Positions 26,220 to 34,438 of a stretch of 64,000 nt of DNA are shown one piece after another. The stretch is from Roseibacillus persicicus (GTDB lineage: Bacteria; Verrucomicrobiota; Verrucomicrobiia; Verrucomicrobiales; Akkermansiaceae): NCBI RefSeq assembly GCF_014651675.1, contig NZ_BMXI01000004.1:186001-250000 (forward strand). The letters run 5' to 3'. How positions within the stretch are numbered: the stretch's first letter is position 1; each line of letters opens with the position of its first letter. The notes beneath the pieces are model-generated. The model ran no database searches and was not told where the DNA came from. It saw only the letters and a list, made by a program, of their open reading frames with translations. The translations under genes and the position numbers were made by a program.

Positions 26220-26852
26220 ATGGAAAGACCCTACATCCTCATCAACTTTGCAATCTCGGCGGATGGAAAGATTGGGACCAGCAGCAAAGGCCCCTCCCGC
26301 TTCACCGCCCCTGCGGACTTGGAGCGCCTTCTTTCCATTCGGGAGAGAGCCGACGCCATTCTCGTGGGTCGCGGCACCTTGGAAGCCGACGAGATGTCGA
26401 TGACGATTCCGCCCGAGCGCCATCCTGAGAAGCAGCCCTTGCGCTTTGTCATCTCTCGCAGTGGCAAGTTCGATCCCTCTCACAAAGTGTTTCAGACAAC
26501 GGGGGGAGCGATTCATTTGGTCGTAACCGAAGCCAGCGCCCAAGTGGAAGACATCAAAGGCACAACCCTTCATCGCTGCTCTTTGGAAGAATTCCTTTCG
26601 GTGGCGAAAAATGAACTCGGGGTTACGAACCTTCTTTGCGAGGGCGGAGGCTCTTTGGTCAAAGACCTCTTTGCCCTCGATGCCGTCGACGAAATCAACC
26701 TCACCATTGCGGGACATTCTCTCATCGGAGGGAAAGCAGCCCCCACTATCACCGGATTTCCCGGTGACTTTCTTCCCGCCTCGCGAGCGTTCCAGATTTC
26801 ACACTTCGAGCCCACCGCGGATGGCGAACTCTTCGCGACTTGGACGCGCTAA
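26220..26852 (+). CDS. RibD C-terminal (pyrimidine reductase/DHFR-like) protein
   Basis: 210 residues matching the reductase half of RibD: YILINFAISADGKIGTSSKG at the start, RADAILVGRGTLEADEM (nucleotide-binding), LLCEGGGSLVKDLFALDAVDEI and a C-terminal LFATWTR. Such enzymes reduce 5-amino-6-ribosylaminouracil 5'-phosphate in riboflavin synthesis or act as general NADPH reductases. The deaminase half of RibD is absent and no other rib gene is nearby, so a role outside classical riboflavin synthesis is possible. The frame is open from 26151; the ATG at 26220 is chosen because the conserved fold begins there. Confidence 0.86.
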   Translation: MERPYILINFAISADGKIGTSSKGPSRFTAPADLERLLSIRERADAILVGRGTLEADEMSMTIPPERHPEKQPLRFVISRSGKFDPSHKVFQTTGGAIHLVVTEASAQVEDIKGTTLHRCSLEEFLSVAKNELGVTNLLCEGGGSLVKDLFALDAVDEINLTIAGHSLIGGKAAPTITGFPGDFLPASRAFQISHFEPTADGELFATWTR

Positions 26853-26856
26853 CGCG

Positions 26857-26879
26857 GACCGCGGGCGCCCTTAATCGCC
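26857..26879 (-). repeat. Degenerate copy of a short palindromic repeat
   Basis: This segment just after the reductase stop matches, with several changes, the reverse-strand form of the repeats at 48591-48617 and 49151-49177: 'ggaccgcg' then 'gcgccc' and 'tcgcc'. The hairpin is poorly kept. The other three copies are also intergenic, near gene 3' ends. Confidence 0.35.
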
Positions 26880-26904
26880 ACTGACACCTCGTCAAAAAAG
26901 CCCC

Positions 26905-28182
26905 CTACCGAGCCTTGATCTGCCCTTCGCCTCGCAAGCGATACTGATAGCTCGTCAACTCGCGCAGAGCCATGGGCCCACGGGCGTGTAGCTTGTCAGT
27001 GGAAATCCCGATTTCCGCGCCAAAGCCAAATTCTTCGCCATCACTGAAGCGGGTGGAGAGATTGTGGAAGGCGCAGGCGGAATCGACCCCCCGCAAAAAC
27101 TTTTCGGCCTCCGCATTATCCTCGGTCACGATGCAGTCGCTGTGCTTGGACCCATACTGATTGATGTGAGCCATCGCTTCTTCGACCGAAGCAACCACTT
27201 TGATCGCCAGAATGTAGTCGAGATACTCCATCGACCAGTCCTCTTCGCTTGCGGCCTTCACCCGGTCACCCAAAATTTGCTGCGTCTTTTCATCGCCGCG
27301 AAGCTCGACCTTCTTCTCCTCCATGGCCTCTGCCAGCTGCGGTAAAAACTCGGCGGCAATGGACTCGTTGACCAAGAGGGTTTCGAGCGCGTTGCACACA
27401 CTGGGCTTTTGCGTCTTGGAGTCGACTGCAATGTCGATGCCTTTCGCAAAGTCCGCCTTCTCGGCGATGTAGACGTGACAGATTCCGTCGTAATGCTTGA
27501 TGACCGGCATCCGCGCCAGGGAGACCACGGTTTCGATGAGCCCCTTGCCTCCCCGGGGAATGATGAGGTCGAGATACTGGTCCATGCCCGCCATGACCTT
27601 GACGCTTTCGCGGTCGGTGAAAGGAATCAACTGAATCGCGTTCGCCGGGAGCCCCGCCGCCTCGCCGCCTTCCTGCAGCGCCTTCGCGATGGCCCGGTTG
27701 GAGTGAATGGCCTCGCTGCCACCCCGCAGAATGGTCGCGTTTCCGCTTTTCAGACAAAGCACTGCCGCATCACTGGTGACGTTGGGACGGCTTTCGTAGA
27801 TGATGCCGATGACCCCGATGGGAACGCGGATTTGTTCGATGGAAAACCCCTTGGGATGCTGCCACTGGGCGAGTTGCTCGCCGACAGGGTCATTGAGAGT
27901 GGCGACCTTTTCGATTCCAGCGGCCACAGCCTCTAGCCGGGTCTCATCCAAGCGAAGACGGTCCAGCATTGCAGAGGACAACTCCCGCTCCTCGCCAGCG
28001 GCAATGTCCAGAGCATTGGCGGCAAGAACTTCGGACGCCTGGGCGCGCAAACCAGCGGCCATTGCCCGCAGGATTTCATTCTTCTTCTCAGCCCCCAAGA
28101 CCGCCAACTCGAGAGCTGCGGCGCGAGCCTTTTTGCCCATCTCCAGGACTTGGGTTGTCACTTCTTCCGTGGTCAATGCCAT
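26905..28182 (-). CDS. proA: Glutamate-5-semialdehyde dehydrogenase (gamma-glutamyl phosphate reductase)
   Basis: 425 residues, the usual ProA length. Diagnostic segments are IGVIGIIYESRPNVTSDAA, CLKSGNATILRGGSEAIHSN, DLIIPRGGKGLIETV, and the catalytic-cysteine region KTQKPSVCNALETLLV followed by VDSACAFHNLSTRFSDGEEFGFGAEIGIST. It reduces gamma-glutamyl phosphate with NADPH to the semialdehyde that cyclises to pyrroline-5-carboxylate, the second step of proline synthesis. It lies 4 bases downstream of proB, as the last gene of a ppaC-proB-proA run. Confidence 0.97.
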   Translation of the reverse strand: MALTTEEVTTQVLEMGKKARAAALELAVLGAEKKNEILRAMAAGLRAQASEVLAANALDIAAGEERELSSAMLDRLRLDETRLEAVAAGIEKVATLNDPVGEQLAQWQHPKGFSIEQIRVPIGVIGIIYESRPNVTSDAAVLCLKSGNATILRGGSEAIHSNRAIAKALQEGGEAAGLPANAIQLIPFTDRESVKVMAGMDQYLDLIIPRGGKGLIETVVSLARMPVIKHYDGICHVYIAEKADFAKGIDIAVDSKTQKPSVCNALETLLVNESIAAEFLPQLAEAMEEKKVELRGDEKTQQILGDRVKAASEEDWSMEYLDYILAIKVVASVEEAMAHINQYGSKHSDCIVTEDNAEAEKFLRGVDSACAFHNLSTRFSDGEEFGFGAEIGISTDKLHARGPMALRELTSYQYRLRGEGQIKAR

Positions 28183-28186
28183 AATC

Positions 28187-28945
28187 TTAATCTACTAGAA
28201 ATCTCGTACAAACTCCCCCGCCCGCTACAATGTCAGCCAAGCGTTCGGGGTGACGGCCGTTGCCAATGGCGACCTGCACGCCACAAGAAAGCGCCAATTC
28301 GACCGCTGTCAATTTGGACCTCATGCCGCCGATGGAAAACTTACCGGATCCTTCCGCCACTTGCTGACGGGCCTCCTCCAAATCGCGCACCTCGGGAATC
28401 AGCTCGCCGCCCACCCCACGGCACAAGCCGTCCGCACTGGTCAGCATGACAAGAAGGCGGGCATCCATGAGCTCGGAAACGCGCACCGAAAGCATGTCAT
28501 TGTCCCCCTGACTCAATTCCTCCACCGCAACGGAGTCGTTCTGGTTCACGATGGGCACAACATTACCTTTCTCCAAAAGACAGTTGATGGTGCTCTTCAC
28601 GCGGGCACGCACCTCGTCCTTCTGCAGATTGTCGCCGGTCAAAAGAATCTGTGCGACGCTGAGACCAAACTGGGAAAAGAGATTTTCGTAAGTATGCATC
28701 AAGCGCGCTTGCCCCACCGCTGCGGCAGCCTGTTTCTCCGAAAGTTCCGTGGGATATTGGTCCAAGCCCAGAGCTGAAACCCCGGAACCCACCGCGCCGG
28801 AGGAAACCAGCACCACTTTTTGCCCCCTATTGGCTTGTTCGGCCAAGGCGGTCACGAGCTTGACCAGTGAGCCGCCGTCAATGCGTCCATCGCTCACCCG
28901 GGTCAGAACCCCGGTGCCTACTTTCACCACTAACAAATCGCTCAT
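28187..28945 (-). CDS. proB: Glutamate 5-kinase, short form without PUA domain
   Basis: 252 residues from the ATG at 28945 (LLVVKVGTGVLT). Amino-acid-kinase motifs are VLVSSGAVGSGVSALG, VPIVNQNDSVAVEEL, GDNDMLSVRVSELMDARLLVML and GSGKFSIGGMRSKL, followed by a C-terminal GVQVAIGNGR. It phosphorylates glutamate to gamma-glutamyl phosphate, the first and usually feedback-inhibited step of proline synthesis. It ends after the kinase domain: the C-terminal PUA domain of E. coli ProB is missing, as in several other bacterial lineages. The frame extends to 28978, but the internal ATG fits the fold and leaves one base after the ppaC stop. Confidence 0.95.
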   Translation of the reverse strand: MSDLLVVKVGTGVLTRVSDGRIDGGSLVKLVTALAEQANRGQKVVLVSSGAVGSGVSALGLDQYPTELSEKQAAAAVGQARLMHTYENLFSQFGLSVAQILLTGDNLQKDEVRARVKSTINCLLEKGNVVPIVNQNDSVAVEELSQGDNDMLSVRVSELMDARLLVMLTSADGLCRGVGGELIPEVRDLEEARQQVAEGSGKFSIGGMRSKLTAVELALSCGVQVAIGNGRHPERLADIVAGGGVCTRFLVD

Positions 28946-28946
28946 C

Positions 28947-30644
28947 CTAGGCAGTAGCAGAGATTTTGCTCGCGGCACTCCGACAGGCTCCCCAGACCGC
29001 GGGGAAGACTTGCTTCTTCCGGCTCACCACGCCAGGCGCAATGAAAACACCATCCCGATTCTCGTAAGGGAGAGCCTCCAAGAGAGCCGGATCGCCACTG
29101 GCCAGAATCAAACTATCGTGAGTAGAGATATCGGTCACGACGAGGAGAGCGAGGTCGCAGCCTTCCAGCTCCCGCAAAGCCTCGAGGGCATTGACGAGCT
29201 TGTTCTTCCGCTTGTCAAAGCCGCTCAGACCACGCTCCTCAATCTGGGAAATACTGATCTTGACCCCTTCTTCAAAGAACTCCTTGCGGTCTGTGGTGAG
29301 GATTTCGTTCGGAGTCCCCCCCACCAAGAGCGAGCCCACTGCGAAGAACTCCTCAGTGAAGGTCTCGGGATCCACTTTGGCGATCGGGGCCAGCCACTCG
29401 AGCATCTCGCGATCCAGAGAAGTGGTGGTTGGAGAGGTGAGCATGAGGGTGTCCGAGATCAATCCCGCGCAGAGACAAAGCGCCACTCCGGGACTGGGCT
29501 CAATGTCACGATGAATGAATTTGCGAGCTACTAGAGTACTAGTAGAACCCACCGGCTCGTTCAGGAAACGAATGGGTTCGCGCGACGCCAAGTCCCCCGC
29601 CAGGCGGTGGTGATCAATGACCTCGTAAATTTCGGCTTCGTCCACCCCGGTCACCGCTTGGGCGAACTCGTTGTGGTCCACCAGAACCAAGCGCGTGCGC
29701 ATCGGCTCCACGAGGTTGGACTTGGAAAGCACGCCCACCATGGTGCGGGTGCCGCGCTTCACGACCGGGAAGAGATCCTGGTTCTCGACCGAAAGACGCT
29801 TGCGAAGGCGGGACACGATTTCTCCTTCTTCCACTACTAGAAAATCACCTGAAACCACGGTGCTCACTTTGCGCGAACACTGGATCAATTTCGCCACACT
29901 GGCGGTATCGAGACTGGCCAACAATACTGCGACCCCCTTCTCGCGCGCGGCCGCAATCAAATCGGGCGCGACCCCAAAGCCTCCAGTCACCACCAGAGCG
30001 CGCACTCCGTGCCGAATGGCCGCTTCCTGCACTCCGGGGCGGTCGCCACAGATCACCAGGTATTTCGCCACAATCCCGTCGTTGGCTGCTGCGGTGAGAC
30101 GTTTCTGAACCGTTTCCTCGCTGGAAGCGCCAACCAGCAGGTGCAGCTCCTCCTCCTCAGTCTTTTCACTGGCACAAGCCACCGCTTCCGCTTGCAAGGT
30201 AAGACAAATCTTCTGCAAAGAGGCCTGCACGGTGCGCACCGCGATGCCTTCCATTTGCGCCGGAAGAAGCAATTGCAAGAGGTCCAGATAACGAAGAAGT
30301 CCTTTGACCTCACCCGAACTATCCACCACCGGCACGCTCTTGACCCCGCTGGCCAGCATGCGGCGATAGACGGTGAGAAAGCTGTCTTCGGGAGAGACCG
30401 AAATCACCTCGCGCCGGGCGATCTGCCCTGCCGTGACCCGAACATCCGTCACCAGGCGAGGAGTCTCCAGTCCGGCCTTTTCCAGAACCCAAGCGGTTCG
30501 CGATGGCACATCGCCACAACGAATAGCCTCGGCATCACTGCCTGTCATACGCAACAACTCGGCCTGACCGATTGCGGAACAAATCGCGTCGGTATCGGGA
30601 TTCCGGTGCCCGACCACCAACAGCTTGGATTCTGAACTTTTCAT
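28947..30644 (-). CDS. ppaC: Mn-dependent family II inorganic pyrophosphatase with CBS and DRTGG domains
   Basis: 565 residues. The DHH catalytic domain is split by a regulatory insert. The first part has VVGHRNPDTDAICSAIG (about 10-26) with the metal-binding His and Asp residues; then come a CBS motif (about 70-125, VISVSPEDSFLTVYRRML), a DRTGG-like domain (about 150-260, KYLVICGDRPGVQEAAI) and a second CBS (VVSGDFLVVEEGEIVSRLRK). The catalytic core resumes with LVLVDHNEFAQAV and YEVIDHHRL, and the DHHA2-type part ends KKQVFPAVWG. It hydrolyses pyrophosphate. In relatives the CBS domains bind adenine nucleotides and inhibit or activate. It is immediately upstream of proB with a one-base gap. 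Confidence 0.93.
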   Translation of the reverse strand: MKSSESKLLVVGHRNPDTDAICSAIGQAELLRMTGSDAEAIRCGDVPSRTAWVLEKAGLETPRLVTDVRVTAGQIARREVISVSPEDSFLTVYRRMLASGVKSVPVVDSSGEVKGLLRYLDLLQLLLPAQMEGIAVRTVQASLQKICLTLQAEAVACASEKTEEEELHLLVGASSEETVQKRLTAAANDGIVAKYLVICGDRPGVQEAAIRHGVRALVVTGGFGVAPDLIAAAREKGVAVLLASLDTASVAKLIQCSRKVSTVVSGDFLVVEEGEIVSRLRKRLSVENQDLFPVVKRGTRTMVGVLSKSNLVEPMRTRLVLVDHNEFAQAVTGVDEAEIYEVIDHHRLAGDLASREPIRFLNEPVGSTSTLVARKFIHRDIEPSPGVALCLCAGLISDTLMLTSPTTTSLDREMLEWLAPIAKVDPETFTEEFFAVGSLLVGGTPNEILTTDRKEFFEEGVKISISQIEERGLSGFDKRKNKLVNALEALRELEGCDLALLVVTDISTHDSLILASGDPALLEALPYENRDGVFIAPGVVSRKKQVFPAVWGACRSAASKISATA

Positions 30645-30746
30645 GAAATTACGGATATCCGTCCGTGCGAAGGACGATAGAGGAAAGCACTGAGGCTAAC
30701 AAGACCAGTCTCCTCCCCATCATTGAAAAAACAAGGCCCCATCACC

Positions 30747-31040
30747 CTAAAAACGGCCAAGGGCCTCAAAGAAGTTCAGTAAGATTCCAAACCCGATTGA
30801 GAATAGAAAAAGACTCATTAGAATGAAAGTTAGCCCGATAGGCCTTGAAATCCTGAAATAGATATAGGTTGGAAGCCCGACAAAAAGTCCAGCGGTAGAA
30901 AGTTTCCATGCAAGGGTAGAAAAGGGTCCTCCACTTCCGGATCTGATCCATGTGGTCCAAATCACTAAGATGACAAATGACGCACTTAGAACGAGCAGCG
31001 CGAGACTAACTCGGTCTTTGCTTCTCTTCGACAACTTCAT
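30747..31040 (-). CDS. Small three-helix membrane protein of unknown function
   Basis: 97 residues with three hydrophobic segments: about 12-31 (VSLALLVLSASFVILVIW), 43-62 (AWKLSTAGLFVGLPTYIYF) and 67-91 (IGLTFILMSLFLFSIGFGILL). The N-terminus is basic (MKLSKRSKDR), placing it in the cytoplasm. No family is recognised. It starts 6 bases after the argS stop, so it is probably read through from argS. It is visibly AT-richer than its neighbours, perhaps a recent acquisition. The remaining 102 bases before the pyrophosphatase gene hold nothing I recognise. Confidence 0.65.
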   Translation of the reverse strand: MKLSKRSKDRVSLALLVLSASFVILVIWTTWIRSGSGGPFSTLAWKLSTAGLFVGLPTYIYFRISRPIGLTFILMSLFLFSIGFGILLNFFEALGRF

Positions 31041-31046
31041 TGGAAA

Positions 31047-32807
31047 CTACATCTTCTCTGGCACCCCAATCCCCAGCAAGCTGAGACCAAGCTTCAAGAC
31101 CCGGGCGGTCACTTCACAAAGAGTGAGGCGAGAGGCCTTGGTGGCGCCTTCGGATTTCAGCACGGGGCAGCTTTGGAAAAAGGAATGATAGGCGCGTGCG
31201 AGCTCCAGGAGATAACTCGCCAAGACGTTGGGACGAAGGTCTTCCAAGACCTGCGGAACGACTTCGCCGAAACGGGCAATCATCCGGGCCAGATGAATCT
31301 CGCGCTCGTCCTCCAGAATCAGCTCGTCTCCCCCGAGGGCAACTTCCTCCTCCAGCTTGCGGAAAATACTCCGGCAGCGCACATAACTGTATTGCAGGTA
31401 GGGCGCGGTATCCCCTTCCAGCGCGACCATCTTTTCGAGATCATAGGTATAGTCTGATTCGCGGCGATGAGAGAGTTCCATGAACTTGATGGCGCTCAGT
31501 CCAATCAGCTGGGCCAGCTCTTCCTTCTCCTGATCATCTTCGAGAAAACTCTTCTCCGCCACCGACTTCCGCGCCGCTTCCACCGCGTCATTGATCACGT
31601 CCTGCAGCTCGGGCAAATCTCCCGCGCGAGTTTTCAGCGGAGTGCCGTCCGCGCCCAGAATGGTGCCGAACTTCACGTGCACCAGCTCGGCCTCGCAACC
31701 GCGGCGCTTGGCCACCTCGAAGAGACGGGCGAAGTGCTCCTCCTGACGAAAATCGACCACATACCAAATCACCTCCGCCTGCCATTCCTTGAGCCGGAAG
31801 TCGATGGTCGCGATATCGCTGGTGGCATAGTTGAAGCCGCCATCGCTCTTGCGGATGATGAAGGGATAGTCCTCCACCCCCTCTTTGGTGGTCTTCAGGA
31901 AAGGGTCTTTCTTGGGCGGTAATTCGCCGGCCGAGAAGACACAAATCGCGCCCTCGCTCTCCCGCGCCATGCCGCTGGAGACCATCTCGTCCACCAAGGG
32001 AGCGAGTTGGTCGTTGTAGAAACTTTCGCCCAGCCAATGATCGAAGCTGACTTCGAGACGGTCGTAGATGTCGTTCAGGCCCTTTTTGGAAAGCTCGATG
32101 CAACGCTTCCAGATGGCGGTGTTTTCCTCGTCGCCACCCTGGAGTTTCACCAATTCGGCGCGGCAGGCATTCGCAATCTCCTCGTCGGACTTGGAGGAGC
32201 TACTCCCGAGACGATAGAGTCTCAGCAGCTCGCGCAAAGGCTCTTCTTCGAGCGCGGTTTCGTTCAGCTCTTTCTTCCAAGCCCATAGCACCATCCCGAA
32301 TTGTGTGCCCCAGTCCCCGATGTGATTGTCACGAATGACCTCGTGCCCGAGGAAAGCGGAAAGCCGTGCGAGCGCTTCCCCAATCACAGTCGAACGGATG
32401 TGCCCCACGTGCATGGGCTTAGCTACGTTCGGAGCGGAAAAATCAATGACAATTCGCTTTTTGTCAGCCAGCTCGGGGACTCCTAGACGCTCATCTTGAA
32501 AGACTCCCTTGAGATGCTCGGCAAAGAAAGCGGGCTCGAGCTTGAAGTTGATGAACCCCGGTCCCGCCAGGGAGCAAACCACTTTTCCCGCAAGGGCGGC
32601 TTCCAGATCTGCCACCACCTCTTCGGCCAAGGCGCGGGGATTTTTCTTAGCAACTTTGGCCAGCATCATCGCGGCATTGGATTGATAATCTCCATGACGA
32701 ATATCGGAAGCCGCCACCACCGCTACCCGATCGAGGTCCGCACCCTCGATTCCGTTCTTCGCAAATGAGTCTACCAATACGCCCCGCAGGGTCTCCGCCA
32801 AAGTCAT
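31047..32807 (-). CDS. argS: Arginine-tRNA ligase
   Basis: 586 residues, a class I aminoacyl-tRNA synthetase. The N-terminal Add1 domain (1-110) ends in GPGFINFKL; the signature SAPNVAKPMHVGHIRSTVIG holds the HIGH-type motif HVGH. The DNHIGDWGTQFGMVLWAWK block and the later FGTILGADGTPLKTRAGD segment are typical of ArgRS. In that segment the KMSK loop is degenerate, as in many ArgRS enzymes. The C-terminal anticodon-binding helical domain includes YLQYSYVRCRSIFRK and ends LSLLGIGVPEKM, the usual ArgRS terminus. It attaches arginine to tRNA-Arg. It is followed at 6 bases by the small membrane protein. Confidence 0.97.
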   Translation of the reverse strand: MTLAETLRGVLVDSFAKNGIEGADLDRVAVVAASDIRHGDYQSNAAMMLAKVAKKNPRALAEEVVADLEAALAGKVVCSLAGPGFINFKLEPAFFAEHLKGVFQDERLGVPELADKKRIVIDFSAPNVAKPMHVGHIRSTVIGEALARLSAFLGHEVIRDNHIGDWGTQFGMVLWAWKKELNETALEEEPLRELLRLYRLGSSSSKSDEEIANACRAELVKLQGGDEENTAIWKRCIELSKKGLNDIYDRLEVSFDHWLGESFYNDQLAPLVDEMVSSGMARESEGAICVFSAGELPPKKDPFLKTTKEGVEDYPFIIRKSDGGFNYATSDIATIDFRLKEWQAEVIWYVVDFRQEEHFARLFEVAKRRGCEAELVHVKFGTILGADGTPLKTRAGDLPELQDVINDAVEAARKSVAEKSFLEDDQEKEELAQLIGLSAIKFMELSHRRESDYTYDLEKMVALEGDTAPYLQYSYVRCRSIFRKLEEEVALGGDELILEDEREIHLARMIARFGEVVPQVLEDLRPNVLASYLLELARAYHSFFQSCPVLKSEGATKASRLTLCEVTARVLKLGLSLLGIGVPEKM

Positions 32808-33053
32808 GGAGGCTAGTTGCCTGCATTGCGTCCTTTTTTCAAGTCCCGCGTGCAGCTGAATCCAAACGAACCCAGCAGCCCTTTCCCGCTTCCATCACCC
32901 AGAGTAAAATCTCCTCAAGGTGACATTGAACTAAGAATCAGGCGATAGATGTCGTAGTCTCGACCACTTGCTCGTTCCGACTTTTTCGGCGCGGGTTTTC
33001 AATCACTTCATTTTCTCTTGGTCAGCCACCTCATCTCTCCGCAAGCTTCTCTT

Positions 33054-34433
33054 ATGAAACCCCTTCTTCTCCTTCTCACGAGCGCCCTGCTCTGCGCGGC
33101 CAAGACCCCGCTCAATGTCATCGTCATTTTTACCGACGATCAAGGATACGCCGACCTCGGCTGCTTCGGCTCCAAGACCATCAAAACCCCTCACATCGAC
33201 CAACTCGCCAAGGAGGGACGCAGGTTCACCTCCTTTTACGTTGCCAGTCCGGTGTGCTCGCCCTCGCGCGCCGCGCTCCTGACCGGAAACTACCCCAAGC
33301 GGATCAACATGCATCGCCACGTTCTGTTCCCCAAGTCGACCTTTGGGCTCAATCCGGAGGAATACACCTTGGCCGACCACTTCTCCTCCCACGGCTACGC
33401 TACCGCCTGTGTCGGCAAGTGGCATCTCGGTCACAAGCCCGAGGTCCTTCCTCGCGCCCATGGCTTCGATTCCTATTTCGGGATTCCCTACTCCAACGAC
33501 ATGAACCATCCCGACAACTCCAAAAGACCCAAAGGCGGATCGGAAGGAATGGATGTGCTCTGGAACGATCCCGAATCCGCTATCACCGCTTGGAACACGC
33601 CCTTGGTCGAAAACGAGACCATCACCGAGGTGCCGGTCGATCAGCGCACCATCACCCGCCGCTACACCGACCGCGCCATCACCTTCGTGAATGACTGTGC
33701 GGAAAAGGAAAAACCGTTCTTCCTCTATCTGCCACACTCCATGCCCCACATCCCCCTGTATGTGCCGGATGAGGTGCGCGATGCCGACCCCAAGAACGCC
33801 TACATCAACGTCATCGAGCACATCGACGACCAGGTCGGCCGCTTGGTGAGCACTTTGCGCGAGCTCGAAATCGCCGACAACACCCTCATCGTCTACACCT
33901 CCGACAACGGCCCGTGGCTGACCTTCAAGCACCATGGCGGAAGCGCGGAACCCTTGCGCGAGGGCAAAGGCACCAACTATGAAGGCGGCCAGCGGGTCCC
34001 TTGCGTCATGTGGGCCCCGGGTCACATCAGCCCCGACACCACCTGCGACCAAATGATGTCCACCCTCGACCTTCTCCCCACCCTGGCCTCCATCACCCGG
34101 ACCGAACTACCCGAAGGACATAACTGCGATGGCTACGATGCTTCCCGCATTGTGCTGGGCGACGAGGCTTCGCCGCGAAACGAGTTCGTCTACTACACCT
34201 CCAACGGCACCCTCGCTGGTATCCGAATCGGGCCTTGGAAACTCCTCGAGTTGACGAGAAAGAAAAAACTGGTCCAGCAACTTTTCAACTTGGAAAACGA
34301 CCTCTCCGAGACCATCAACCTCGCGCCCAAGCACCCTGAAATCGTGGCGCGCCTGCAAAAGCGCATGAAGGAGATTGATGACGAAATCACCCTTAATGCT
34401 CGTCCGGTCTGGGGAGTCTACAATCACAAGTAA
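33054..34433 (+). CDS. Secreted formylglycine-dependent sulfatase
   Basis: 459 residues from the ATG at 33054 (MKPLLLLLTSALLCA, a signal peptide). The alkaline-phosphatase-like fold is clear: NVIVIFTDDQGYADLGCFG with metal-binding D28-D29, the sulfatase signature C68-S-P-S-R-A-A-L-L-T-G in which the Cys becomes formylglycine, GKWHLGH, and TSDNGPW for the second metal site. Members cleave sulfate esters from algal or host polysaccharides, a common verrucomicrobial trade. No maturase is adjacent. The frame starts at 33018, but the internal ATG heads the signal peptide. The 246-base gap to argS holds no recognised element beyond a presumed divergent promoter. Confidence 0.93.
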   Translation: MKPLLLLLTSALLCAAKTPLNVIVIFTDDQGYADLGCFGSKTIKTPHIDQLAKEGRRFTSFYVASPVCSPSRAALLTGNYPKRINMHRHVLFPKSTFGLNPEEYTLADHFSSHGYATACVGKWHLGHKPEVLPRAHGFDSYFGIPYSNDMNHPDNSKRPKGGSEGMDVLWNDPESAITAWNTPLVENETITEVPVDQRTITRRYTDRAITFVNDCAEKEKPFFLYLPHSMPHIPLYVPDEVRDADPKNAYINVIEHIDDQVGRLVSTLRELEIADNTLIVYTSDNGPWLTFKHHGGSAEPLREGKGTNYEGGQRVPCVMWAPGHISPDTTCDQMMSTLDLLPTLASITRTELPEGHNCDGYDASRIVLGDEASPRNEFVYYTSNGTLAGIRIGPWKLLELTRKKKLVQQLFNLENDLSETINLAPKHPEIVARLQKRMKEIDDEITLNARPVWGVYNHK

Positions 34434-34438
34434 CGTTC

